A DNA stretch of 26,761 bases from positions 1-26,761 of IMG/VR virus record IMGVR_UViG_3300024252_000068. One strand, written 5' to 3'. Positions 16,381-22,655 of this stretch are shown piece after piece. Under the pieces are notes generated by a model. The model searched no databases and was not told the DNA's origin. It saw only the letters and a list, made by a program, of their open reading frames with translations. Position 1 is the stretch's first letter, and the number at the start of each line of letters is the position of its first letter. The translations under genes and the position numbers were made by a program. The stretch comes from a virus.

Positions 16381-16531
16381 GTGAAAGATATCCCTCTGGT
16401 GTAGATACTGTAATTATCCCAGTGATAGTGTCAATCCATATATTCCCACCTGTTGCCAACACATCTACACTAAATGGCATTGCTAACAATGGTGTTCCTA
16501 TGATGCATTTCACGAAATCTCGCCTATTCAT
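16373..16531 (-). CDS. Microprotein with twin-arginine (Tat) signal peptide
   Basis: A 52-residue protein whose start MNRRDFVK matches the Tat consensus S/T-R-R-x-F-L-K, followed by a hydrophobic stretch (CIIGTPLLAMPFSVDVLA) with a plausible AxA-like cleavage site near VLATGG. The mature part would be only about 27 residues (GGNIWIDTITGIITVSTPEG...). GGAGG lies 9 bases before ATG 16531. It overlaps both neighbours (16524 and 16380) in the usual manner of this operon. Folded export of so small a product is unusual; it may remain as a membrane anchor. Function unknown. Confidence 0.65.
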   Translation of the reverse strand: MNRRDFVKCIIGTPLLAMPFSVDVLATGGNIWIDTITGIITVSTPEGYLSHE

Positions 16532-16802
16532 CTCCTAGTCCCTCCGTAGAACCAATTTCGTTGATATAATACTTATTCCCGACCAGTTTCATTTTACGGT
16601 GAACTATATCAGCCTCGTTGTTGGTAAGTGATTCGAATACCCCAATCACAGGACGTTGAACACTATTACACCGAGTACAAAAGCGAAATTCCCTCCATTC
16701 GCGGACGCATTCTTCACCTAAAAATTGGTATAACGTCTGTGTATATACATCTTCCCATTTGTGTGGTTTAAACCAAGCACACTTCATTTTACGTTTTATC
16801 AT
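16524..16802 (-). CDS. Hypothetical protein with one CxxC, 92 residues
   Basis: Basic start (MIKRKMKCAWFKPHKW), a CTRC pair (near residues 42-45) and an earlier CAWFKPH that could complete a zinc site. Unrecognised. Overlaps the RMF-like gene upstream by 14 bases. Confidence 0.6.
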   Translation of the reverse strand: MIKRKMKCAWFKPHKWEDVYTQTLYQFLGEECVREWREFRFCTRCNSVQRPVIGVFESLTNNEADIVHRKMKLVGNKYYINEIGSTEGLGDE

Positions 16803-16953
16803 TTAAAAATCCGATTAACCAACCTATATTCCATTCAGCCCACATTGTTGACATAATTGGATATGGATTAAGATCATACTTAGTACCACACTCATACATC
16901 GATTTGCCTACCGAGACAATTAATGTATCTTCTATGTGGGCTGATCTGTTCAC
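16789..16953 (-). CDS. Ribosome-modulation-factor-like microprotein, GTG start
   Basis: A 54-residue protein with GTG start at 16953 and GGA seven bases upstream. The end reads YDLNPYP, IMSTMW, then AEWNIGWLIGF, close to the CPY/NPYP...S/R...W..GW pattern of ribosome modulation factor, which parks 70S ribosomes as dimers. Other parts (the N-terminal 20 residues) do not match RMF, so this may be only a convergent small fold. If real, it is a second translation-related gene besides IF-1. It overlaps the next gene's start by 14 bases. Confidence 0.5.
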   Translation of the reverse strand: MNRSAHIEDTLIVSVGKSMYECGTKYDLNPYPIMSTMWAEWNIGWLIGFLNDKT

Positions 16954-16956
16954 TTT

Positions 16957-17193
16957 CTAATCCACATCAATATGATATCCCAACGAATCGAAATCATCAT
17001 CCATATCACAATCAGTGAAATCCACTATTGATGGGAAGTTGTCTTTAATGCAACTATCACTCCTCAGCCAATCGGTCACTTCTGGATATTGATCTTTTGC
17101 TGTTTCGAGTAAAGTGGTATCATACGCAATAATATGAATATCACCATTTCTGCCCTCAGCACTAACTAAGTTACTGTATTGTTCGGTGTTCAT
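16957..17193 (-). CDS. Hypothetical acidic protein, 78 residues
   Basis: Start at ATG 17193 (MNTEQYSNLVSAEG), overlapping the stop of the membrane protein gene as ATGA; an upstream in-frame start would run deep into that gene. The acidic tail reads DCDMDDDFDSLGYHIDVD. Three residues separate its end from the RMF-like start. Unknown. Confidence 0.6.
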   Translation of the reverse strand: MNTEQYSNLVSAEGRNGDIHIIAYDTTLLETAKDQYPEVTDWLRSDSCIKDNFPSIVDFTDCDMDDDFDSLGYHIDVD

Positions 17194-17378
17194 TCGCTTC
17201 TTTCTCTCCATCTGGTTATATATATATGATCCTTTATTATGAGCAGTCCCCACATCGATGATATTGAGAACCACAATAATCCATACATTGTAGGATCATT
17301 GGCGATTACAAAGGCGCAAAACACCTGAAATGCAAATACTAACAGTGTTAGCCATGAAATTAAATTTTCTTCATTCAT
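17190..17378 (-). CDS. Two-TM membrane protein, 62 residues
   Basis: Two hydrophobic segments (residues 7-26, ISWLTLLVFAFQVFCAFVIA, and 32-48, YGLLWFSISSMWGLLII) followed by a basic tail (RWRERSE). Both ends overlap their neighbours by 4 bases. Unknown function. Confidence 0.6.
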   Translation of the reverse strand: MNEENLISWLTLLVFAFQVFCAFVIANDPTMYGLLWFSISSMWGLLIIKDHIYITRWRERSE

Positions 17379-17725
17379 TTGTTATTCTCCGTGATGTATT
17401 TGTATAAATCATCAATTTTAGTAAGATCAGCTATTACATTATTGGCCGCATCATATATCAATGGTTTTATATGATCTAATTTATCAGTTCTAAATGAATT
17501 TTCTGGACCACACTCATATAACCACCATTGAACTACCTCTCCCATTTCGTCACCGAATAGATCATGCAACAACTGATCTTGTGCTAGCTGAAATTCTTCA
17601 GCAATGCCAGTAATAAAATAATTATCTGAATTTAACTCACGCAATGCATTTGAAAAAACTTTATCAGCCTTTCGTTGCAGTTGCATTCCATTGATCCAAA
17701 TTTTAAATGTTTTTAAGCTAATCAT
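17375..17725 (-). CDS. Hypothetical protein, 116 residues
   Basis: GGAGG nine bases before ATG 17725 fixes this start over one 10 codons earlier. Probably all-helical with aromatic residues (MGEVVQWWLYECGPENSF) and no signal or membrane segment. Unrecognised. Confidence 0.6.
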   Translation of the reverse strand: MISLKTFKIWINGMQLQRKADKVFSNALRELNSDNYFITGIAEEFQLAQDQLLHDLFGDEMGEVVQWWLYECGPENSFRTDKLDHIKPLIYDAANNVIADLTKIDDLYKYITENNK

Positions 17726-17726
17726 A

Positions 17727-17927
17727 TTACCAATCCTCCACACCTGAAATTTCATATTTTCGGATTAGTTTATATCCTTTTTCGTTATCCTCTACCTGGA
17801 CATGCAAGGTTGATCCAATTGCCCCTTCATCTTCTATTAAATCAATGCTTTCATAAAAATCAAATTTTGTTATGAAATCATGTAGTTGATGTATATCTTG
17901 TTTAGTTATTCTGATTTTGTTCTCCAT
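17727..17927 (-). CDS. Hypothetical protein, 66 residues
   Basis: Charged protein (MENKIRITKQDIHQLHDFIT...) with alternating acidic and basic stretches. One base after its stop the next ATG begins. Unrecognised. Confidence 0.55.
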   Translation of the reverse strand: MENKIRITKQDIHQLHDFITKFDFYESIDLIEDEGAIGSTLHVQVEDNEKGYKLIRKYEISGVEDW

Positions 17928-17928
17928 G

Positions 17929-18216
17929 TTAGCAAATTATTGGTCCACATCCCATTGGGCAATTCATATTAGTGCATACATATCCAGTAGTGCCGTTAAA
18001 CTCCATTCCACATTGGTTGCACACTGGGGGTGCAGATTTAAAAGTTGGGTTAGTTCCTTCTTTGTGGACCTGACCAGGTGGTGGAGTCGGATAATACAGG
18101 GGTATATTCTTATTCTCTAATTCTTCCAATCTAGCTTCTAATTCAGCAATTCGTTTAGCTTGTTGATCATCAACTACCATTAACTGTTCAAACAAATTAT
18201 ATTCTGTTTCTGTCAT
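17929..18216 (-). CDS. Coiled coil plus zinc-ribbon protein, 95 residues
   Basis: Residues about 15-40 form a short coiled coil (QQAKRIAELEARLEELENK), then a Pro-rich link (YYPTPPPGQ), then CNQC, CTNMNC and MGC in the last 30 residues, a zinc ribbon. This layout is common in small phage proteins that bind protein or nucleic acid; no specific function is known. Confidence 0.65.
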   Translation of the reverse strand: MTETEYNLFEQLMVVDDQQAKRIAELEARLEELENKNIPLYYPTPPPGQVHKEGTNPTFKSAPPVCNQCGMEFNGTTGYVCTNMNCPMGCGPIIC

Positions 18217-18234
18217 ATCAATCCCATATTAAAT

Positions 18235-18636
18235 TTAATTATCAAACCATATTATAACACGAAAATCGTCCAATGTATTGCCTTTCGCAAAAAATAATAA
18301 TTCGTCTATCCCCAACCATTCCCATATCAGTTCAGCGGTTGATTCAATATACCATGGTTCATTATCTTGGATTACTGCATCAATGAACTGTATAGCCGGC
18401 ATTGTTTTAATAGAATGCGCATCAGACCCCCATGCATCATACTCGTGTTTTGTGGTTTTAGAAACATCATCGGGTATAAAATAATCAGCGGATGCACCAT
18501 CGATGCTACCAGCACAGCGGACACCGGCTAACCTGCAAAAAATCTTATAGGCGCGATTCTGCCATTTTAATTCACTAACGTACTTCCATTTATTGAGTGA
18601 TTTAACTTCCACCGCACCGTGTATATCACACCCCAT
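18235..18636 (-). CDS. Conserved phage protein of the MGCDIH type, 133 residues
   Basis: The N-terminus MGCDIHGAVEVK, followed by RAYKIFCRLAGVR and YDAWGSDAHS, is characteristic of a conserved phage and prophage family; its function is unknown. The Cys and His residues at the start may bind a metal. It begins just after the frameshifted repeat gene. Confidence 0.7.
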   Translation of the reverse strand: MGCDIHGAVEVKSLNKWKYVSELKWQNRAYKIFCRLAGVRCAGSIDGASADYFIPDDVSKTTKHEYDAWGSDAHSIKTMPAIQFIDAVIQDNEPWYIESTAELIWEWLGIDELLFFAKGNTLDDFRVIIWFDN

Positions 18637-18804
18637 TATTGTAACTCATATTTAATGACCCAGTCTTATCTTGATCTGCCCATCTGTTGTCTTTCATAAT
18701 GTAAGGTGGTAGTTCCGCTTCTTCCAAACAACTTCTGGTATTTTAAACCTATCTCCATAGCCATCTAATGCCTCTGGTGTCGTGTGGTATCCGTATAAAT
18801 TCAT
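18626..18804 (-). pseudogene. Frameshifted member of the EAEPYIMKDP repeat family
   Basis: From ATG 18804 one frame gives MNLYGYHTTPEALDGYGDRF and KIPEVVW and stops at 18694; after one base step the other frame continues EEAELPPYIMKDNRWADQDK to a stop at 18626. Together they match the plus-strand repeat protein (leader ...TNPETLYGYKDRFEIP, then EEA...PYIMKD), and the DNA is also alike (GATAGGTTT and flanks). One base seems lost around GTTGTTTGG near 18725-18735. It holds only one repeat, so it is a decayed or truncated copy, unless the shift is programmed or a sequencing error. Confidence 0.65.
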
Positions 18805-18852
18805 TATTTTAGTGTCCCTGAAAATCTCACCTATTTAACCGACCAATTCTTA

Positions 18853-19128
18853 CTAATCTAGATCCTCTAATGAACAATTATTATCTTCCATTATAGAACG
18901 AATCTTATCACGTACCGCATCATACGCATCATACCCGTCACCCGTTAGTTCATCATTGTGCTTACATTCATTGCGCAACCATTGATCTAACTCCCACAAT
19001 GAACTCCAATAGTCATTCCAACTTACTACGGCTTTAGCTTCCTGTTCAGTTAAATTATCAAATGTTATTGATACGGTTTTTGTTTTTTCGTATAGTTCCA
19101 TTGGTACATTCCACATATGTTCACTCAT
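18853..19128 (-). CDS. Hypothetical acidic protein, 91 residues
   Basis: AGGAG seven bases before ATG 19128 decides the start (MSEHMWNVPMELYEKTK). It contains LTEQEAKAVVSWNDYWSS and an acidic tail (MEDNNCSLEDLD). It follows RNA ligase in the same direction. Unrecognised. Confidence 0.6.
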   Translation of the reverse strand: MSEHMWNVPMELYEKTKTVSITFDNLTEQEAKAVVSWNDYWSSLWELDQWLRNECKHNDELTGDGYDAYDAVRDKIRSIMEDNNCSLEDLD

Positions 19129-19150
19129 CTTCTTTCTCCTAATAACATTA

Positions 19151-20116
19151 TTAAAATCTTCCATCTATAATATTCAAAAAATTCACCCTAATAAGGTTCG
19201 CCACGTCTTTATTTAATTGTGATGTAATTGTCTTTTGATCTTTCTTAGCTAACGGATAAAACTCATTTTCTTTACCCCAATCTTCTAGTATATCCACAGC
19301 AACGGCCTTTAATAACAAACCAAAGTCGAATTGTGTTATCGTACCTAGCTTGCTAATAGCACTTCTAATACGATTCTCATTATTATATTGTGAAAGTATA
19401 GCATAGACAGCATTCATCTCATCAGACCAAGATTGGGTTTTTCTTGTTTTCTTTTTATCTGATTTCTCTTTATATTTTTCACTCTTATTTTTAATAATTA
19501 CACGACCACCATTTCCTAGGTATAATACTTTGCTAGGTTTCAGAACTGTGCCTTCCGCAAAGTTTTCATCTTCCCAGTCTTGGTGTATTGTACTTTTGAA
19601 AGTCGGAGATACTAACATTGCATCAGTAAACGATAAATTTAGGGCTAAAATAGGAACAAGTGGTATCCCAAATTCAGTACAGTAATCTCTAACTACATCT
19701 GGATCTAAATAAAATGACATCTCATCGGTTGTTTCGATTCTAATATCAAATGCTTTGAAATCTTTTTCACCATAGTAAACCCTATTTTGAATCCCTTCAC
19801 CACACAGTTCACCAAAAATTTGTACAGTATCAATCTCAATTCCTGTTATCTTGATGCAGGTTGCCATTGCCAACGCAATATCTTTATATTTTTCAAAAAC
19901 TGCTTGACTTCCAAAAAATGCTGAATCTGTAATACATGACCGTTTTGCCGGTCTAACCTCATTCGTTAGTATATCAACAACAAATGAATAATTACTACCA
20001 TCAATTTTTTCACTTACTTCCCAAGTCACATTATTGAATTGATCATGGTTTTTGACATGATCTATAAATTCTTCACGATAGCCGTTTTCAATACCACTGT
20101 ACTTTCTAAATTTCAT
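19151..20116 (-). CDS. rnl2: RNA ligase 2 (Rnl2 type)
   Basis: A 321-residue protein from ATG 20116, with AGGA nine bases upstream; a start 7 codons earlier is less likely because family members begin here (MKFRKYSGIEN, like T4 FKKYSSLEN). Motifs in order: I, EKIDGSN with the nucleophile K37; III, IFGELCGEGIQ; IIIa, FKAFDIRI; IV, AEGTVLKP; V, VIIKNKSEKYKEK. The C-terminal helical domain (about 230-320) that contacts the RNA 3' side is present. T4 Rnl2 is 334 residues, so this is full length. It seals nicks in double-stranded RNA, using ATP. The gene overlaps its upstream neighbour by 11 bases. Role: RNA repair or editing; in T4 its biological task is unclear. Confidence 0.92.
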   Translation of the reverse strand: MKFRKYSGIENGYREEFIDHVKNHDQFNNVTWEVSEKIDGSNYSFVVDILTNEVRPAKRSCITDSAFFGSQAVFEKYKDIALAMATCIKITGIEIDTVQIFGELCGEGIQNRVYYGEKDFKAFDIRIETTDEMSFYLDPDVVRDYCTEFGIPLVPILALNLSFTDAMLVSPTFKSTIHQDWEDENFAEGTVLKPSKVLYLGNGGRVIIKNKSEKYKEKSDKKKTRKTQSWSDEMNAVYAILSQYNNENRIRSAISKLGTITQFDFGLLLKAVAVDILEDWGKENEFYPLAKKDQKTITSQLNKDVANLIRVNFLNIIDGRF

Positions 20117-20351
20117 CTGGTGTTTTCCTACTAGCATAATATGATGCTACTTGCACAGCTTGTTCTAAAAACCCTATACTTTCGATTGTCGGCAAACAAT
20201 TTGCAATTTCAGAAGCATTCCATAACAATGTTTTGTTATCTACTTTAGCAGGATCACCTTCAAATACAAAGCCTGGACACCGTTCCTTAATCAGATTGAT
20301 ACTTGCTGATATGTTAATAGTATCATTGTATAGTAAACCAGTAATATTCAT
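20106..20351 (-). CDS. Hypothetical protein, 81 residues
   Basis: Unrecognised soluble protein (MNITGLLYNDTINISASINL...). Two bases separate its start from the stop of the coiled-coil gene, and its end overlaps RNA ligase 2, so it is probably co-translated with it. Confidence 0.6.
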   Translation of the reverse strand: MNITGLLYNDTINISASINLIKERCPGFVFEGDPAKVDNKTLLWNASEIANCLPTIESIGFLEQAVQVASYYASRKTPDEI

Positions 20352-20353
20352 AT

Positions 20354-20533
20354 CTATTCATCCGTGTGTAATTTTAGCAATTCATCCGTGTGTAATTTTA
20401 GCAATTCATCCACCTTTGAACTGAGTGTTGACAATAATTCCGTGTTCTGATTTGTCCGATCTATTAATGTATTCAGCGTCACTTCTAACTGAGTGTCGTG
20501 ATCTCGTAGCTTAAACTTGTCTTGTGTTATCAT
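20354..20533 (-). CDS. Coiled-coil microprotein with duplicated C-terminus, 59 residues
   Basis: A predicted protein MITQDKFKLRDHDTQLEVTL..., with a helical end TLSSKVDELLKLHT repeated in part as DELLKLHT. No clear ribosome binding site; a sigma-70-like promoter is so close (TACAAT 20545-20540) that the mRNA may be almost leaderless. The start is at ATG 20533. It is short but has a sensible coiled-coil composition. Confidence 0.6.
   Translation of the reverse strand: MITQDKFKLRDHDTQLEVTLNTLIDRTNQNTELLSTLSSKVDELLKLHTDELLKLHTDE
20356..20411. repeat. 24-base tandem duplication inside the coiled-coil gene
   Basis: Two exact copies (20356-20379 and 20380-20403) and the first 8 bases of a third. 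Length is a multiple of three, so the gene gains DELLKLHT without a frameshift. Identity of the copies points to a recent slip. Confidence 0.9.
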
Positions 20534-20539
20534 TTATGT

Positions 20540-20568
20540 ATTGTAGCATAATAATGATATAATTGCAA
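20540..20568 (-). promoter_or_regulatory. Sigma-70-like promoter for the coiled-coil/RNA ligase genes
   Basis: Minus-strand TTGCAA (20568-20563) and TACAAT (20545-20540) separated by 17 bases, in the gap after the phosphoesterase gene. It would start transcription near the ATG at 20533 and serve the following genes including RNA ligase 2. Confidence 0.5.
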
Positions 20569-20572
20569 TAAA

Positions 20573-21421
20573 TTAGATTTCAACTACTAAATCTAAACTA
20601 CATTTACTATTTGTTTCAGTATTTAAATAACCAAATGGATTACATATAACCCTAGTATCTTCTATCATATAATCACTTGAATTATGTGCATGCCCATGCA
20701 ACCACAAAGTAATATCCTTTGTTGATATCCAATTATCTAAATTACTTACGAATGCAGCATTAAGCATATCACCTGCATATAATGGATGAACACTTAGATA
20801 TGAAGGCAGATGATGTGATACTACGACATTTTTCTCGGATTTAAAGTCCCTAAGAACAACATTCATCCATTCTAATGTTTTCTTATGTTCATCTACGGTT
20901 CTGCGTGGGGTTATCCAGTATTTGCCATATTCTTCCCGATCAGCCGCATTACGCATATGTTCATTGGTGGATTCTGCACTATTTAATGAATCTTGGATAT
21001 CCATTGTGGTGATACGAAAATCATTCATTCGTTGTTTGGCATACTCCATTGCTACATTATTATAATCTTGAAAATCAGTCCATAAAATGCCGCCAAGAAA
21101 TGTAGTATCACCGTTCACATATGTTATACCATCATCTAGAAATTGAACACCCTCATCTGCCAATACAGTAGCATTATCATACCATTGTTGGCGAATGTAA
21201 TCCATATTTTTATTATAAAAGGAATGATTGCCTAATACGAATACTACTGGTTTGCCATGATCTTGTGTTAGTTGTTTGCAGAAATTAACTTCATTTTCAT
21301 AACCAACATCAATATCACCTGCCAAAACAATTACATCTGCATCTGTCTGTGGGATGGTTGGTGCATTATTGGCATTTCGCCAAAACTCACAATGCGTATC
21401 ACTTATTGGTTGTATTTTCAT
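20573..21421 (-). CDS. Calcineurin-like metallophosphoesterase (large)
   Basis: A 282-residue protein with SDTHCEF at 7-13, AGDIDVG near 34-40, GNHSFY, VSHHLPS and LHGHAH, the complete motif set binding two metal ions. The length and the GNHSFY variant fit the YpbG/Icc-like phage and bacterial group of metallophosphoesterases, probably acting on a small phosphodiester or nucleotide. The start at 21421 is preceded by three AAGGAAT copies within the 10-base repeat. A TATAAATA late box lies 52 bases upstream, after the terminator of the RNA gene. Substrate unknown. Confidence 0.88.
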   Translation of the reverse strand: MKIQPISDTHCEFWRNANNAPTIPQTDADVIVLAGDIDVGYENEVNFCKQLTQDHGKPVVFVLGNHSFYNKNMDYIRQQWYDNATVLADEGVQFLDDGITYVNGDTTFLGGILWTDFQDYNNVAMEYAKQRMNDFRITTMDIQDSLNSAESTNEHMRNAADREEYGKYWITPRRTVDEHKKTLEWMNVVLRDFKSEKNVVVSHHLPSYLSVHPLYAGDMLNAAFVSNLDNWISTKDITLWLHGHAHNSSDYMIEDTRVICNPFGYLNTETNSKCSLDLVVEI

Positions 21422-21423
21422 CG

Positions 21424-21460
21424 TTATATTCCTTTATATTCCTTTATATTCCTTTATATA
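21424..21460. repeat. Three-copy 10-base tandem repeat in the leader of the phosphoesterase gene
   Basis: TTATATTCCT is repeated three times and then partly. On the minus strand each copy reads AGGAATATAA with a Shine-Dalgarno core; the copy nearest the ATG is correctly spaced, the others would be additional ribosome docking sites. Number of copies could vary by slippage. Confidence 0.8.
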
Positions 21461-21472
21461 TCAACCAATTGG

Positions 21473-21480
21473 TATTTATA
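21473..21480 (-). promoter_or_regulatory. Late promoter box (TATAAATA)
   Basis: Perfect T4-type late box on the minus strand, starting at the last base of the terminator T-run, 52 bases before the phosphoesterase ATG. It would restart transcription after the RNA gene's terminator. Confidence 0.6.
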
Positions 21481-21514
21481 AAAATGCCATCCTAGTTTAT
21501 ACACCCGGATGGCA
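21480..21514 (-). terminator. Rho-independent terminator of the candidate small RNA
   Basis: On the minus strand TGCCATCC (21514-21507), a 14-base loop, GGATGGCA (21492-21485), then TTTTT (21484-21480). An 8-bp GC-rich stem followed directly by a T-run is the standard form. Confidence 0.85.
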
Positions 21515-21716
21515 GAGTGGAGGTTGAGTGCTGAAACTATTTTAAGGGTTATTCTGACTAAAATTGTCATAAGAAACCCACCAGTCCGATGTAACTGTGT
21601 TGACTAAACACTCTCTTTCGACATCAGATGGCGTTGATTCACCTTTTCAGCTAGGCAGTTAGTCAGACATCTTTATCTTTAACTACAACCATTTCTTTAT
21701 ATTAACTAATGTCTGC
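21480..21716 (-). ncRNA. Candidate free-standing small RNA, about 235 bases
   Basis: Bounded by a perfect sigma-70 promoter (21723-21751) and a terminator (21480-21514). The minus strand holds only tiny reading frames; the longest (ATG near 21571) would run through the terminator stem. Two structured parts can be drawn by hand: GGCAGTTAGT (21654-21663) with ACTAA/CTGCC (21705-21717), which competes with CAGACAT (21664-21670) with ATGTCTG (21709-21715); and a nested stem 21582-21632, with CCA/TGG outside, GATGT (21589-21593) with ACATC (21622-21626), and GTGTT-gacta-AACAC (21598-21612) inside. It does not look like a tRNA, tmRNA or any riboswitch that I could recognise. The start of transcription is inferred at 21716-21718. 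Confidence 0.65.
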
Positions 21717-21722
21717 CCAAAT

Positions 21723-21751
21723 ATTATACTACTATTTCATTGATTTGTCAA
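21723..21751 (-). promoter_or_regulatory. Perfect consensus sigma-70 promoter
   Basis: Minus-strand TTGACA (21751-21746) and TATAAT (21728-21723) with exactly 17 bases between, both 6/6. It reads into a gap with no gene. It is the strongest promoter by sequence in this window. Confidence 0.9.
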
Positions 21752-21765
21752 GCTACTAATCATAT

Positions 21766-22080
21766 TCAATATTCTTTGGATAACCGTTCCCATATCTTTG
21801 CTTTTTCAATCTCATCAGTGTATTTTTTATGCAAGATTGTACTTTCTGCGACCCTAGTAACCAATTCAGCCACACATCCCTCGTATATATCAACGAGGTG
21901 CGGAAATTTAACCTCTAAATCAACATCACGAACTGGCAACCCTAATAATTGTTCAATAATACATAAGCGATCTTCTAAATCACGACCATTTAAATCTAAC
22001 ACCCCATTTACGTGCAGCGCAGGTGATCCATCATTGATGTTTTGGAGTCCGGTGATAACCATTGTTTCCAGTGTTTCCAT
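21766..22080 (-). CDS. Conserved phage protein, 104 residues
   Basis: The central motif DRLCIIEQLLGLPVRDVDLE followed by KFPHLVDI is typical of small proteins common in marine T4-like phages (pattern RLxxIExxLxIPxRDxxLExKYPxL); their function is unknown. The end is helical and charged (EIEKAKIWERLSKEY). It is the last gene before the sigma-70 promoter of the RNA locus. Confidence 0.7.
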   Translation of the reverse strand: METLETMVITGLQNINDGSPALHVNGVLDLNGRDLEDRLCIIEQLLGLPVRDVDLEVKFPHLVDIYEGCVAELVTRVAESTILHKKYTDEIEKAKIWERLSKEY

Positions 22081-22082
22081 TG

Positions 22083-22322
22083 TTAGCGATCCTGCTGTTT
22101 GATATACTCAATAATATTAAACCCCATTAAATTAGCGGTATCTTGGATACGAGAGACTGAATTTTTTGCAATAAAATAAACAATCATTAATATCAATGAT
22201 TCCATTACTAATAAATTATTATACTGTAATGTTATTACCGACACAACTAATATTGCCAACATTGATAGCGATTTTGTGAATTTAAATAATAACCAATCAC
22301 GCACTAGTAATTCTTTATTCAC
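22083..22322 (-). CDS. Two-TM membrane protein, 79 residues
   Basis: Two hydrophobic segments (about 18-35 and 37-53; LSMLAILVVSVITLQ and LLVMESLILMIVYFIA) followed by a charged cytoplasmic tail (IEYIKQQDR). It overlaps the gene upstream by 4 bases. Unknown. Confidence 0.6.
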   Translation of the reverse strand: MNKELLVRDWLLFKFTKSLSMLAILVVSVITLQYNNLLVMESLILMIVYFIAKNSVSRIQDTANLMGFNIIEYIKQQDR

Positions 22323-22621
22323 AGCACTAACCCTTTAACTATCATATACTGATCAATCGCATCCATTACATGATCGTGTGCATCTCTTAATGGCACATTG
22401 GTTGGATTATCCAGTATATCTCGTTGAAACATATTCGGTTTGGTAATTATAGATCCATTTTGTACTGCCAATACTCCATCTTCGTGCGATGCTACGTTTA
22501 AACTAAATAAATCAATAGCAGGTGATGATACTAATGAAATATAGGGAATCGCCACTGACGCACCATTCACGTACTCAGTGCGAGGATTGATACTTAATGC
22601 GGGATCGTCTGATAATATCAT
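22319..22621 (-). CDS. Hypothetical protein, 100 residues
   Basis: Unrecognised; a beta-rich start and a helical end (DAHDHVMDAIDQYMIVKGLVL) with acidic and His residues. Overlaps the next gene as ATGA. Confidence 0.6.
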   Translation of the reverse strand: MILSDDPALSINPRTEYVNGASVAIPYISLVSSPAIDLFSLNVASHEDGVLAVQNGSIITKPNMFQRDILDNPTNVPLRDAHDHVMDAIDQYMIVKGLVL

Positions 22622-22655
22622 CCGTTATCCTTTGTAAAATTAATCATAGTGACTA

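Noticed and set aside
20356-20411. CRISPR-like direct repeat
   Set aside because: Two copies directly adjoining with no spacer; they lie in frame in a coding sequence.
21505-21580. tRNA-like sequence (GGATGGCAGAGTGG) on the plus strand
   Set aside because: No anticodon arm or T-arm GTTCGA could be placed; the first part is one arm of the terminator on the other strand.
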